Source of the DNA: Streptomyces sp. PT12
Lineage (GTDB): Bacteria; Actinomycetota; Actinomycetes; Streptomycetales; Streptomycetaceae
Assembly (NCBI RefSeq): GCF_003311645.1
Contig: NZ_QEST01000048.1
Coordinates: 1 to 64,000 of the forward strand
Length of the DNA stretch: 64,000 bases
Direction of reading: 5' to 3'
Shown here: positions 8,471-16,418 of the stretch, piece by piece
Position numbering within the stretch: position 1 is the first letter of the stretch
How the letters are laid out: each line of letters opens with the position of its first letter
The notes under the pieces: generated by a model
Told to the model about the DNA's origin: nothing
Databases searched by the model: none
The model's input: only the letters and a program-made list of their open reading frames with translations
Program-made: the position numbers and the translations under genes

Positions 8471-9490
8471 ATGACCACGGGGGAACGGATTCGGATCGGC
8501 GCGCCGCGCCCCGTGGTGCTCGCGCACGCGGCGGCCACCGCGGGGTGGCTCGCGCTCGCTGTCGTGGCCTGGCGCGGGCAGCTCTCCGCGCTCCCGCTGG
8601 TGGCGACCGCCCTGGCCGCGCTGCACGCGCTGGCGGGCGTGCGCCTGGCGCGCACCGCGGTGATCCTCACGCCCACCGGGGTGCACGACCGGAGGCTGGG
8701 CGGCGCGGAAACGGTGACCGCGTGGTCGGACCTGCGGCTGATCACCGTCGCGCCTGGCGCCGTCGAGCTGGTGACCAAGCGCGGGGAACGCCGCAGGCCA
8801 CCGGCCCTGCGCGGCGGCCCGGGGGTCTCGCCTCGGCGGTTCGCCGAGCGCGTCGCGCTGCTGCGCTCCGCGATACCCGAGGGCGTGAGCGTCCCCGTGG
8901 GCGAGCCGCCGTCCGGTGGCTGGAACGGACTCCGGCGCGCGGGGGCGGGCGCGGCGGTCCTGGCGGGCGCGTTGATCGTCACGGGCGCCGCCGTTCGCGC
9001 CGACGCGCCGTGGGAGGCCGACTGGTGGCCGGGCGGCGACGTGCTGGCGAACGCCCCTGACCCGTGCGCGCTGAGCGAGGGAACGGCGGACGCCCTCGGC
9101 CTGCGACGGCAGCCGCCGCCCGACAGGCCGCCGGGCCGGGACGACGCCGAGACCAGCGGCTGCGTGTACCACGGCGAACGGGGCGAGCTGTCCCTTGTCA
9201 TCACCCTGCACCCGTGGGAGGGCTCCGCGGCCGAGTCCCCGGCCGACGCGGCCAGCTCCACCTACTACGGGCTCAAGCCGAGCACCCCCGAGGCCGAGGA
9301 GATCGCCGGGGCGACGTGGCAGGTCAGCAGCGACGAGCGCGGGCGTGAGATGTGGCTGCTCTCGTCCAACGTCTGGGCCGTCGTGCGCTACCACGACTAC
9401 AGCCCCGACGAGGAGCCCGAGCTGCCCGCCGCGCTGGACGAGGAGCTGACCGCGCTGGCCGAGCGCGTGGTGGCGGCGCTCGACCGGTGA
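8471..9490 (+). CDS. Membrane protein with PH-like N-terminus and extracytoplasmic domain
   Basis: 339 aa. Two N-terminal hydrophobic stretches (about residues 15-55) lead into a short PH-like beta region ([13 protein letters not shown]...[24 protein letters not shown]). A further TM at about 155-175 ([18 protein letters not shown]) precedes a C-terminal domain of about 160 residues. That domain resembles DUF3558-like secreted sensors, with two cysteines (DPCALSEG and GCVYHGERG) placed to form a disulfide. Function unknown. ATG 8471 has GGGGGG as a possible ribosome site. The 3' end converges on the next gene, and its stop lies in a duplicated 15-bp segment. Confidence 0.72.
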   Translation: MTTGERIRIGAPRPVVLAHAAATAGWLALAVVAWRGQLSALPLVATALAALHALAGVRLARTAVILTPTGVHDRRLGGAETVTAWSDLRLITVAPGAVELVTKRGERRRPPALRGGPGVSPRRFAERVALLRSAIPEGVSVPVGEPPSGGWNGLRRAGAGAAVLAGALIVTGAAVRADAPWEADWWPGGDVLANAPDPCALSEGTADALGLRRQPPPDRPPGRDDAETSGCVYHGERGELSLVITLHPWEGSAAESPADAASSTYYGLKPSTPEAEEIAGATWQVSSDERGREMWLLSSNVWAVVRYHDYSPDEEPELPAALDEELTALAERVVAALDR

Positions 9491-9515
9491 GCCGTCAGCC
9501 GGTGAGCCGTCAGCC
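9486..9515. repeat. 15-bp tandem duplication spanning two convergent stop codons
   Basis: GGTGAGCCGTCAGCC occurs twice in tandem (9486-9500 and 9501-9515). Each copy contains a TGA in the plus direction and a TCA (minus-strand TGA). The first TGA ends the plus gene and the second TCA ends the minus gene. Confidence 0.9.
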
Positions 9516-10451
9516 TGGGTCGGCCGGGGCGACGGGGTCGGCGGGATCGGCCGGGGCGACGGGGTCGGCGGGATCGGCCGGGGCGACAGGGCCAGCCGGG
9601 GCGACAGGGTCGGCCGGGTGCGGGGCGAGCAGCGGGAGCAGCGTGGGCCCCGAGCCGATGCGCCGCGCGCACATCTCGGCCAGCTGGTCGTAGCCCTCCT
9701 TTCCCATCAGCTCGGTCAGCTCGGCGCGATAGGTGACATAGAGCGGCTCGGCCGCGCCGTGCGCGAGCGGGGCGCCGGTGCACCACCAGTGCAGGTCGTG
9801 GCCGCCGGGGCCCCAGCCGCGGCGGTCGTACTCGCCGATCGAGACGATCAGGCGCTGCTCGCCGTCCGGCTGCTCGACCCACTCGTAGGTGCGCCGCACG
9901 GGCAGCTGCCAGCAGACGTCGGGCTTGGTCTCCAGCGGCTCGCGGCCCTCGTCGAGCGCGAGCGTGTGCAGCGCGCAGCCCTCTCCCCCGGCGAATCCCG
10001 GCCTGTTGAGGAAGATGCAGGCGCCCTGGAAGCGGCGGGTGCGCCGCTCGCCGTCCTCGTCCAACTCGACCCAGCCGTCGGCCGAGTGGCCCTCCTCGTG
10101 GAACTGCCACGACGCGGGCGTCAGCCGCTCGGCATGCCCGGCCACGCGGCGTTCGTCGTCCTCGTCGGAGAAGTGCGCGCCCAGCGTGCAGCAGCCGTCG
10201 CTCGCCCGGCCCGCCTGGATGCCCTGGCAGCCGCGCCCGAAGACGCACTGCCAGCGGGAGGTCAGCCACGTCAGGTCGCAGCGGAAGACCTGCTCCGCGT
10301 CGGCCGGATCGGGGAACTCGACCCAGGCGCGCGGATGGTCGAGCGCCGTCTCGTCCCCCGCCGCGCGCCGGCGCGCGCCGTCGAACCTGGGGGGTGCGGG
10401 GGTGCTGGGTGGGGCGGTTCTGCCCGGCTTCGCCCTCTTCGTCTTGGCCAC
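9510..10451 (-). CDS. Cysteine-rich hypothetical protein with Pro-Ala-Asp repeat tail
   Basis: 313 aa from GTG 10451. The body contains a cysteine cluster (CDLTW...[12 protein letters not shown]...[10 protein letters not shown], about residues 62-98) and further Cys, His and Trp-rich segments ([26 protein letters not shown]). This pattern suggests metal or Fe-S binding like YkgJ/DUF3109-type proteins, but I cannot confirm a family. The last 35 residues are a repeat of Pro-Ala/Val-Ala-Asp encoded by a 27-bp tandem array (9520-9618), so the C-terminus is disordered and probably variable. The GTG sits 7 nt after TACCCT, fitting a leaderless mRNA. It is divergent from the ppx-family gene. Confidence 0.72.
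   Translation of the reverse strand: MAKTKRAKPGRTAPPSTPAPPRFDGARRRAAGDETALDHPRAWVEFPDPADAEQVFRCDLTWLTSRWQCVFGRGCQGIQAGRASDGCCTLGAHFSDEDDERRVAGHAERLTPASWQFHEEGHSADGWVELDEDGERRTRRFQGACIFLNRPGFAGGEGCALHTLALDEGREPLETKPDVCWQLPVRRTYEWVEQPDGEQRLIVSIGEYDRRGWGPGGHDLHWWCTGAPLAHGAAEPLYVTYRAELTELMGKEGYDQLAEMCARRIGSGPTLLPLLAPHPADPVAPAGPVAPADPADPVAPADPADPVAPADPG
9520..9618 (-). repeat. 27-bp in-frame tandem repeat (2 full copies plus degenerate copies)
   Basis: Copies at 9520-9546 and 9547-9573, then a degenerate stretch to 9618. It encodes the ADPVAP-type tail of the cysteine-rich protein. Confidence 0.85.
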
Positions 10452-10458
10452 AAACGCC

Positions 10459-10464
10459 AGGGTA
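10459..10464 (-). promoter_or_regulatory. -10 box TACCCT, leaderless GTG at 10451
   Basis: TACCCT, then 7 nt, then GTG 10451. The promoter is interleaved with the divergent ppx-family promoter (-10 at 10474-10479). Confidence 0.55.
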
Positions 10465-10473
10465 AGGGCACGG

Positions 10474-10479
10474 TAGCGT
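10474..10479 (+). promoter_or_regulatory. -10 box TAGCGT, leaderless ATG at 10488
   Basis: TAGCGT followed by 8 nt and ATG 10488, with no Shine-Dalgarno sequence. The -35 position would fall at the opposite gene's start codon. Confidence 0.5.
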
Positions 10480-10487
10480 TGACGGTC

Positions 10488-11438
10488 ATGAGGCTCGGAG
10501 TTCTGGACGTCGGTTCCAACACGGTCCACCTGCTCGTCGTCGACGCGCATCGGGGCGCGCGCCCCCTGCCCGCGTCCTCGCACAAGACCGAGCTGCGGCT
10601 GGCCGAGCTGCTCGAGGCGGACGGGTCGATCGGCGATGCGGGCGTGGAGCGCCTGATCGCCACGGTGCGCAAGGCACTTGAGGTGGCCGAGGACCAGGGA
10701 GTCGCGGATCTCCTGCCGTTCGCGACGTCAGCGGTCAGGGAGGCGACCAACGCCGACTCCGTGCTAGCGCGCGTCGCGGCCGAGACCGGGGTGACGCTGC
10801 GGGTGCTCTCGGGGGAGGACGAGGCGCGGCTGACGTTCCTCGCGGCGCGGCGGTGGCTCGGCTGGTCGGCGGGGCGGCTGCTGATGTTCGACATCGGGGG
10901 CGGCTCGCTTGAGATCGCCTTCGGCCTCGACGAGGAGCCGGACGCGGCGGCGTCGTTGCCGCTCGGCGCGGGGCGGCTGACGGCGGCGCGGCTGCCCGGC
11001 GACCCGCCGGACCCGGCGGACGTGCGGACGCTCCGGCGCCATGTCCGCTCCGAAATCGCCCGCATCGTCGGGAACTTCACCCGGCATGGCGCCCCCGACC
11101 GGGTCGTGGGGACGTCCAAGAGCTTCAAGCAGCTGGCGCGGATCGCGGGCGCGGCGCGTTCGGCCGACGGCCTGTATGTGCGGCGCGAGCTGGGCCGCGA
11201 GGACCTGAGGGCGTGGGGGCAGCGGCTGACCGGGATGCCCGTGCGCGAACGCCAGCAGCTCCCCGGCGTCTCCGAGGGCCGGGCCAGGCAGCTGCTCGCG
11301 GGGGCGCTGGTGGCGGAGGCGGCGATGGACCTCTTCGGCGTGGAGACGATGGAGATCTGCCCCTGGGCGCTGCGCGAGGGCGTGATCCTGCGGCGCCTCG
11401 ACCGGATGCGGATGGCCGAGACCGCCGCCGCGGCCTGA
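10488..11438 (+). CDS. Ppx/GppA family phosphatase
   Basis: 316-aa member of the exopolyphosphatase/guanosine pentaphosphatase family (ASKHA fold), short form without the C-terminal HD-like domains, as usual in actinomycetes. Visible motifs: phosphate-binding [19 protein letters not shown] at the N-terminus, the conserved [23 protein letters not shown], and the second phosphate loop [14 protein letters not shown] (about residues 140-152). Expected to hydrolyse polyphosphate or pppGpp; which one cannot be decided here. ATG 10488 begins directly at the conserved motif and is likely leaderless. Its stop is in a 16-bp triplicated segment. Confidence 0.9.
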   Translation: MRLGVLDVGSNTVHLLVVDAHRGARPLPASSHKTELRLAELLEADGSIGDAGVERLIATVRKALEVAEDQGVADLLPFATSAVREATNADSVLARVAAETGVTLRVLSGEDEARLTFLAARRWLGWSAGRLLMFDIGGGSLEIAFGLDEEPDAAASLPLGAGRLTAARLPGDPPDPADVRTLRRHVRSEIARIVGNFTRHGAPDRVVGTSKSFKQLARIAGAARSADGLYVRRELGREDLRAWGQRLTGMPVRERQQLPGVSEGRARQLLAGALVAEAAMDLFGVETMEICPWALREGVILRRLDRMRMAETAAAA

Positions 11439-11482
11439 CGCCCTCCGTCGTTGACGCCCTCCGTCGTTGACGCCCCCGTCGT
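11436..11482. repeat. 16-bp tandem array joining two convergent stop codons
   Basis: TGACGCCCTCCGTCGT at 11436-11451 and 11452-11467, and a 15-bp version at 11468-11482. Each copy begins with the TGA that ends the ppx-family gene; the last base of the array starts the TCA stop of the convergent permease gene. Confidence 0.9.
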
Positions 11483-12219
11483 CATGGCGTGCGGCGGCGC
11501 AGGGTGACCGCGCCCAGGGCCAGGACCCCGGTGGCGACGCCGGAGACGACGACCACGTCCCGCCAGAAGTCGCCGGTGGCCTCGGCGTTGCGCAGCACCT
11601 GCGTCATGCCGTCGACGGCGTAGGACATGGGCAGCACGTTCGACGCGTACTCGAGCACCGGCTGCATCGTGTCGCGCGGCGCGAACAGGCCGCACAGCAG
11701 CAGCTGCGGGAAGATCACCGCGGGCATGAACTGCACCGCCTGGAACTCCGAGGCGGCGAACGCCGAGACGAACAGCCCGAGCGCGGTGCCGAGCAGGGCG
11801 TTCAGCAGGGCGACGAGCAGCAGCAGCCAGGGCGAGCCCGCGATGCGCAGGTCGAGGAACCACAGCGCGACCCCGGTCGCAAGCCCTGCCTGGACGACGG
11901 CGAACGCGCCGAAGGCGAGCGCGTATCCGGCGATCACGTCGCCCTTCCCCAGCGGCATGGTGAGCAGCCGCTCCAGCGTGCCCGATGTGCGCTCGCGGAG
12001 GGTCGCGATGGACGTGACCAGGAACATCGTGACCATCGGGAAGATGCCGAGCAACGACGAGCCGATGAACGCGAAACGGCCGCGGTCGGCGTCGAACACG
12101 TAGTACAGCAGGACCAGGAGCAGCACCGGCACCAGCAGGAGCAGCGCCATCGTGCGCGGATCGTGGCCCAGCTGGCGCAGCACGCGGCGGGCGGTGGCGA
12201 GGGTGCGGGTGGGGGTCAC
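11482..12219 (-). CDS. ABC-2 type transporter permease
   Basis: 245-aa permease with six predicted membrane segments: [40 protein letters not shown], the [20 protein letters not shown] region, [38 protein letters not shown] and the C-terminal [17 protein letters not shown]. The ABC2 signature region [16 protein letters not shown] between TM2 and TM3 is clear. It pairs with the ATPase immediately upstream (start 12219 overlaps its stop at 12216), giving an exporter of drug or antibiotic type. The divergent TetR gene suggests substrate-inducible control. Confidence 0.93.
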   Translation of the reverse strand: MTPTRTLATARRVLRQLGHDPRTMALLLLVPVLLLVLLYYVFDADRGRFAFIGSSLLGIFPMVTMFLVTSIATLRERTSGTLERLLTMPLGKGDVIAGYALAFGAFAVVQAGLATGVALWFLDLRIAGSPWLLLLVALLNALLGTALGLFVSAFAASEFQAVQFMPAVIFPQLLLCGLFAPRDTMQPVLEYASNVLPMSYAVDGMTQVLRNAEATGDFWRDVVVVSGVATGVLALGAVTLRRRTP

Positions 12220-13067
12220 CGTTCGCCCTCCCCGCGCGCGTCCGCGTCCTCGCGCGCCCTATCGGCGTCCACCAGGCGCAGGAACGCCTCTTCGACCGAC
12301 CCGACCCCGGTGCGTTCGCGCAGCTCGGCGGGGGCGCCCTCGGCGAGCAGGCGCCCGTCGCGCATCAGCAGCAGCCGCTGGCAGCGGTCGGCCTCGTCCA
12401 TCACGTGCGACGAGATCAGCAGCGTCGCCCCGCGCTCGGCGGCGAGCCGGTGGAACAGCGCCCACAGGTCGCGCCGCAGCACCGGGTCGAGGCCCACCGT
12501 CGGCTCGTCGAGCACCAGCAGCTCGGGCGTGCCGAGCAGGGCGACGGCCAGCGAGACGCGGGAGCGCTGGCCGCCGGAGAGGCGGTCGACGAGCGCGTCG
12601 GCGTGCGGGGTGAGGTCCACGTCGGCGAGCGCGCCCGCGACCGCGCTGGCCCGGTCGGCGCGGCGGATGCCGAGGACGGCGGCGTAGTAGTCGAGGTTCT
12701 GCCGCACGGTCAGGTCGAGATAGACGGACGGGGCCTGCGTCACATAGCCGAGCCGGTGGCGCAGCGCGGCGCTGCCCGCGGGGGCGCCGAGCACCCGCAG
12801 GTCGCCCGTGACCCTGGCCTGGGCGCCGACGACCGCCCGCATCAGCGTCGTCTTGCCGCACCCCGAGGGGCCGAGCAGCCCCGTGACGCTGCCCCGCTCC
12901 ACCGTGAAGTCGAGCCCCTTGAGTACTTGGGAGGCACCGAGTACTTGGGAGGCACCGCGCACTTGGGAGGCACCGCGCACGTGGGAGGCACCGCGGCGCA
13001 CCCGCAGGCCACGGGCGCGCACGGCGGGCGGCGGGGACGGGTCCCCTACCGGACTTTTATTAATCAT
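12216..13067 (-). CDS. ABC transporter ATP-binding protein with an 18-bp in-frame repeat insertion
   Basis: 283-aa ATPase of the drug/antibiotic exporter type. Walker [13 protein letters not shown] (about residues 65-76), signature LSGGQRSR, Walker [14 protein letters not shown], and switch His in [10 protein letters not shown] are all intact. Between the first strand (ARGLRVRR) and [12 protein letters not shown] lie four six-residue units, [24 protein letters not shown], at about residues 26-49. This is expanded relative to ordinary ABC ATPases. ATG 13067 (ATGATTAATAAAAG) is AT-rich. GGAGG lies 11 nt upstream, but a TTGACC-N17-GATATT promoter would start the mRNA at the ATG itself. Coupled to the permease by a 4-bp overlap. 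Confidence 0.92.
   Translation of the reverse strand: MINKSPVGDPSPPPAVRARGLRVRRGASHVRGASQVRGASQVLGASQVLKGLDFTVERGSVTGLLGPSGCGKTTLMRAVVGAQARVTGDLRVLGAPAGSAALRHRLGYVTQAPSVYLDLTVRQNLDYYAAVLGIRRADRASAVAGALADVDLTPHADALVDRLSGGQRSRVSLAVALLGTPELLVLDEPTVGLDPVLRRDLWALFHRLAAERGATLLISSHVMDEADRCQRLLLMRDGRLLAEGAPAELRERTGVGSVEEAFLRLVDADRAREDADARGEGER
12921..12992 (-). repeat. Four 18-bp tandem units within the ABC ATPase gene
   Basis: Units at 12921-12938, 12939-12956, 12957-12974 and 12975-12992 differ at only a few positions. They encode four GAS(Q/H)V(L/R) hexapeptides in frame. Confidence 0.95.
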
Positions 13068-13077
13068 GCGTTTAATA
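13058..13077. promoter_or_regulatory. AT-rich inverted repeat TATTAA-N8-TTAATA, candidate TetR operator
   Basis: Perfect 6-bp arms separated by 8 bp, with 7 of 10 half-site positions matching. It overlaps the -10 box and the start codon of the exporter ATPase gene. The AT richness is striking in this GC-rich DNA. The nearest regulator is the TetR gene at 13979, in the divergent operon, which makes it the likely binder. Confidence 0.5.
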
Positions 13078-13102
13078 TCCTCCTCTCGCGGCCCTCGGTC
13101 AA
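13074..13102 (-). promoter_or_regulatory. Promoter TTGACC-N17-GATATT of the ABC exporter
   Basis: The -35 TTGACC (13097-13102) and -10 GATATT (13074-13079) are 17 bp apart, close to the vegetative consensus. The predicted start is at or next to ATG 13067. Confidence 0.55.
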
Positions 13103-13126
13103 GCGGGGAACTCGGCACACCCGACG

Positions 13127-13132
13127 TAGGCT
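13127..13132 (+). promoter_or_regulatory. -10 box TAGGCT, leaderless GTG at 13140
   Basis: TAGGCT, 7 nt, then GTG 13140; no ribosome site. Confidence 0.6.
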
Positions 13133-13139
13133 TGGCGCC

Positions 13140-13982
13140 GTGACGGAACAGGTACCGATCCCGGAAGCGAAGGTCGCGCTCTCGACGGCCTCCGTCTATC
13201 CGGAGAACACCGCGGCCGCCTTCGAGATAGCCGGGAGCCTCGGCTACGACGGCGTCGAGGTGATGGTGTGGACGGACCCGGTGAGCCAGGACATCGACAC
13301 CCTCCGCCGCCTGTCCGACGAGCACGAGGTGCCCGTTCTGGCCGTGCACGCCCCCTGCCTGCTGATCACGCAGCGTGTCTGGGGCACCGACCCCTGGCGC
13401 AAGCTGCTGCGCACGAACGACGCGGCGAAGCGGCTCGGGGCCGCCACCGTCGTCGTGCACCCGCCGTTCCGCTGGCAGCGCGGCTACGCCCGCGACTTCG
13501 TCTCCGGCATCCAGCGCATCGGCCAGGAGACCGACGTCCGATTCGCAGTGGAGAACATGTACCCCTGGCGTTACCGGGACCGCGAGATGCTGGCGTACGC
13601 CCCCGGCTGGGACCCGACCCAGGAGGACTTCCCGCACTTCACGCTCGACCTCTCCCACACCGCCACCGCCCGTGTGGACGCCCTGTCCATGGCCGACCGC
13701 ATGGGCGACCGGCTCGGGCACGTTCACATCGCCGACGGCAGCGGCTCGGGCAAGGACGAGCACCTGGTGCCGGGGCGCGGCGCCCAGCCCTGTGGCGCGC
13801 TGCTCGAACGCCTCGCCGCCACCGGGTACCGGGGCCATGTCGTCGTCGAGGTCAACACCCGCCGCGCCGTCTCCGCCGCGGCCCGCCGCGCCGACCTCGC
13901 CGAAGCGCTGGCGTTCACCCGGCTCCACCTCGCGACCGCCGCCCCCTCACCGCCGCTGCCGGGCGGCGTGGACCCCGGATGA
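13140..13982 (+). CDS. Xylose isomerase-like / AP endonuclease family 2 TIM-barrel protein
   Basis: 280-aa sugar phosphate isomerase/epimerase-like TIM barrel. Family features seen: an early EVMVWTDP segment after strand 1-2 ([10 protein letters not shown]), [20 protein letters not shown], the metal-ligand-like [45 protein letters not shown] and VVVEVNTR. The acidic and histidine residues at strand ends fit a divalent-metal enzyme, but the substrate is unknown. It starts at GTG 13140 with a leaderless -10 box. The stop overlaps the ATG of the TetR gene (ATGA at 13979-13982). Confidence 0.88.
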   Translation: MTEQVPIPEAKVALSTASVYPENTAAAFEIAGSLGYDGVEVMVWTDPVSQDIDTLRRLSDEHEVPVLAVHAPCLLITQRVWGTDPWRKLLRTNDAAKRLGAATVVVHPPFRWQRGYARDFVSGIQRIGQETDVRFAVENMYPWRYRDREMLAYAPGWDPTQEDFPHFTLDLSHTATARVDALSMADRMGDRLGHVHIADGSGSGKDEHLVPGRGAQPCGALLERLAATGYRGHVVVEVNTRRAVSAAARRADLAEALAFTRLHLATAAPSPPLPGGVDPG

Positions 13983-14671
13983 ACGCGGACCAGCGCGGCC
14001 CGCGGATGAACGCCACGGCACCGGGCAAGCCCACCCGCAGACGCGGCCGCCCCTCGCAGGCCGAGGCCGCCGAGGGCACCCCCGGCACCAGGGACCGCAT
14101 CCTCGCGTCCGCCCGGGCGGAGTTCGCCGAGCGCGGCTACGACCGCGCCTCCATCCGCGCCATCGCGCGCGGCGCCGAGGTGAACCCCGCGCTGGTGCAC
14201 CACTACTTCGGCACCAAGGAGGGCGTCTTCGCCGCGTCCGTCGCGGCCGCCGCCGCGCCCGCGACGGACGGGCTCTCGCGGGGCGAGCGGTTCGATCGGG
14301 ACGAGCGGTTCGATGTGGAGGAGTTCGGGGAGCGGTTCACGCGGCTGTTCTTCGGGATCTGGGAGAACCCCGCGACCCGCAGCCCCCTGCTCGCCATCGT
14401 CCGCTCCGCGCTGAACAACGAGACCGCGGCCCGCATCTTCCGGGGCTTCGTCACCGCGCAGCTGCTCGGCCGCATCACCGGCGGTCTTGACGCGCCCGAC
14501 GCCCAGCTGCGCGCGGAGCTGGCCGCGGCGCAGCTGGTCGGCACGGTGCTGCTGCGCTACGTCCTGAAGGTCGAGCCGCTGGCCAGCGCCCCCGCCGAGG
14601 AGCTGATCGCGCGCCTCGCCCCCGTCGTCCAGCACCACCTGACCGGACCGGGGCCGCAGCCGCTGGTGTGA
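13979..14671 (+). CDS. TetR family transcriptional regulator
   Basis: 230-aa one-component repressor. The N-terminal HTH is typical ([20 protein letters not shown], then [20 protein letters not shown]). The remainder is a helical ligand-binding domain (TetR_C, EERF/AcrR-like). Two ATGs are possible: 13979, which overlaps the upstream stop as ATGA, and 14006; both lie in a local GATGAACGC repeat. Co-transcription with the TIM-barrel gene is clear. The divergent ABC exporter with a palindromic AT-rich site over its promoter is the natural target. Confidence 0.92.
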   Translation: MNADQRGPRMNATAPGKPTRRRGRPSQAEAAEGTPGTRDRILASARAEFAERGYDRASIRAIARGAEVNPALVHHYFGTKEGVFAASVAAAAAPATDGLSRGERFDRDERFDVEEFGERFTRLFFGIWENPATRSPLLAIVRSALNNETAARIFRGFVTAQLLGRITGGLDAPDAQLRAELAAAQLVGTVLLRYVLKVEPLASAPAEELIARLAPVVQHHLTGPGPQPLV

Positions 14672-14700
14672 GCAGGTCGCTGGCGTGAGCCCGCCCCGGG

Positions 14701-16284
14701 CTACGGCTCGGGGGCGCCCTCGTCGGGCGGCGGGGTCGTGGGGTCGGGCGGGTCGGGCGGCGGATCGGTCGGCTCGGTGGGCGGGCCGCTGCCCTCCACG
14801 GTGATCACGGTGGAGGCCGGGTCGACCGTGATGCGGCCCTGCCAGGCGCCCGGCGGCTCGGCCGCGCGGTCGATCGTGACCTCGATCACGGCCGTCTCGC
14901 CGGGGCGCAGCGTCCCCGACGTCCGGCTGAGCGAGAGCCAGCCCACGTCGGCGGCCGCCGACCAGCTGACCGGGGAGCCACCCGAAGCGGTCAGCGTGAT
15001 CCGGGTCCCGGCCTCGGTCGGCACCGCGTCGACCGACAGCTCGCCGGGCGCGGGCGCCTCGTCGCCGGGGCGCTCCCCCTCGGGCCGGTTCTCGCCCTCG
15101 GGCTCCCGGTCCGCGCCCCGGTCATCGGGCTGGGAACGCTCCCCTTCGCCGCCGTCACCGCCGTCCCGCCCGCCGGGGTCCGTGTCGCCCTCCTCGTCGG
15201 CGTCCTCGGCGCGCCCGGCGTTCTCGTAGGCGGGGGCGCCGCCGCCCGGGTCGCGCCGGTACTCGCCGTCCTCCTCGGTCGCGGTGGCGCCGCCGTGCCG
15301 CGCGGGCTCGCCCGCGTCGGGAGCGCCGCGCCACGCGGCCACCAGCGCGAGCACCGGCGCGACCACGGCCGCGGCGGCGACCGTGGTGGCCACGGCCCGG
15401 CCGCGCATCCGCTCGCGGCGGGCGGCCCTGTCTCCCTCCGGCACGGGGAACCCGGCCCGGTCGTAGCGCGGCGCGTGCTGCGCGCGGGCGCGGCCGATGG
15501 CGAGGCGCGCGGCGTGCACCGCGGCCCGCGGCACCGGCAGCACCGTGAGGCGCGCCGGGCCAGGCGCCCCCGCGGGCGGCCAGCCGAGCTCGACGGCGGC
15601 GCGCCGGGCGATCAGGCGGCAGGCCGCGCACTCGTCGACGTGCCGCAGCAACTCCCGCCGCAGCCCGGGCCCGAGCAGCACCCCGCGGTCGTCGCCCGAG
15701 AGCGCGGCGGCGGCCGGGCAGCCCGCGGCGGCCACGGCGGCCAGCGCGGCGCGGGTGCGTTCGACCTCGCGGGCCGCCGTGGTGACCAGGGCGTGCGTGG
15801 CCTGCGTGGGGAGCCGCAGCACGCGGGCGACCTCGCGCGCGGGCAGCTGGTGGCGGACCGTCAGCTCAAGCGCCTCGCGCTGCTCCGGCGTCGTGCCCGA
15901 CGCCTCGGGCCAGGACAGCGCGGCCAGCTCGCGGCGGCGCCGGTCGTCGTCCGCCGCGGTGCGCGGCGCGGCAGGGGCGGCGCGCTCCTTCGCGGCCGCG
16001 AGGCGGCGCAGGCAGGCCCAGCGGGCCAGCGCGTACAGCCAGGGGCGCAGCAGCGTCGGGTCGGCGGGGCGCCTGCCGCGCTCGTGCCGCCGCTCGGCCT
16101 GCGCCAGCGCCTCGCCGAGCGCGGCGGTGGCCGCGTCGTGCTCGCCCATGAGGGACAGGCAGTAGGTGAACAGCCCGTCCAGATACGCGTCGTCGTACGC
16201 GCCATGACGCTCGGGGATGGTGGCGGCGGCGCGTGACGGGCGGGGGACGGTCGGTGCGGACGGTTCGCGGCTGCGGGTCATCAC
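14701..16284 (-). CDS. Sigma-factor-like, zinc-finger, transmembrane and BACON-domain fusion protein
   Basis: 527 aa. Residues about 20-190 resemble an ECF sigma factor: region 2-like YLDGLFTYCLSLMGEHDAA...LRPWLYALARWACLRRL, then region 4-like EQREALELTVRHQLPAREVARVL. Next comes an anti-sigma-type zinc motif (LLRHVDECAACRLIA, H-X3-C-X2-C). One TM follows at about 295-315 (ATTVAAAAVVAPVLALVAAW). A long acidic, Gly/Pro-rich linker leads to an extracytoplasmic Ig-like BACON domain (SWSAAADVGWLSLSRTSGTL...GETAVIEVTI) and a Pro/Thr tail. A membrane-tethered sigma-like regulator is inferred. GTG 16284 is 6 nt after TACCGT (leaderless); ATG 16281 is the alternative start. It is divergent from radA. 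Confidence 0.82.
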   Translation of the reverse strand: MMTRSREPSAPTVPRPSRAAATIPERHGAYDDAYLDGLFTYCLSLMGEHDAATAALGEALAQAERRHERGRRPADPTLLRPWLYALARWACLRRLAAAKERAAPAAPRTAADDDRRRRELAALSWPEASGTTPEQREALELTVRHQLPAREVARVLRLPTQATHALVTTAAREVERTRAALAAVAAAGCPAAAALSGDDRGVLLGPGLRRELLRHVDECAACRLIARRAAVELGWPPAGAPGPARLTVLPVPRAAVHAARLAIGRARAQHAPRYDRAGFPVPEGDRAARRERMRGRAVATTVAAAAVVAPVLALVAAWRGAPDAGEPARHGGATATEEDGEYRRDPGGGAPAYENAGRAEDADEEGDTDPGGRDGGDGGEGERSQPDDRGADREPEGENRPEGERPGDEAPAPGELSVDAVPTEAGTRITLTASGGSPVSWSAAADVGWLSLSRTSGTLRPGETAVIEVTIDRAAEPPGAWQGRITVDPASTVITVEGSGPPTEPTDPPPDPPDPTTPPPDEGAPEP

Positions 16285-16290
16285 CCGCCG

Positions 16291-16296
16291 ACGGTA
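16291..16296 (-). promoter_or_regulatory. -10 box TACCGT, leaderless GTG at 16284
   Basis: TACCGT followed by 6 nt, then GTG 16284 and ATG 16281. Confidence 0.5.
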
Positions 16297-16405
16297 GGCG
16301 CCCCGCGGCGCGTTGCGCATCCGGCGGGGCAAGGTTCCTCCTAACGGGTGACGGCGGCCCCAGGTCCTGCCGGGGCGCGGGGCGTTGGGTGTCAGTGGGC
16401 GGCGG

Positions 16406-16411
16406 TAGCGT
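16406..16411 (+). promoter_or_regulatory. -10 box TAGCGT, leaderless ATG of radA
   Basis: TAGCGT, 7 nt (TCCGTCC), then ATG 16419. No Shine-Dalgarno sequence. Confidence 0.6.
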
Positions 16412-16418
16412 TCCGTCC

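Noticed and set aside
13268-14490. Alternative plus-strand frames over the TIM-barrel and TetR genes
   Set aside because: Conserved domains and codon-position GC pattern support the 13140-13982 and 13979-14671 frames only.
14701-16284. Separate sigma factor and anti-sigma factor genes
   Set aside because: One uninterrupted frame joins the sigma-like, zinc-finger, TM and BACON regions with no internal stop or good internal start.
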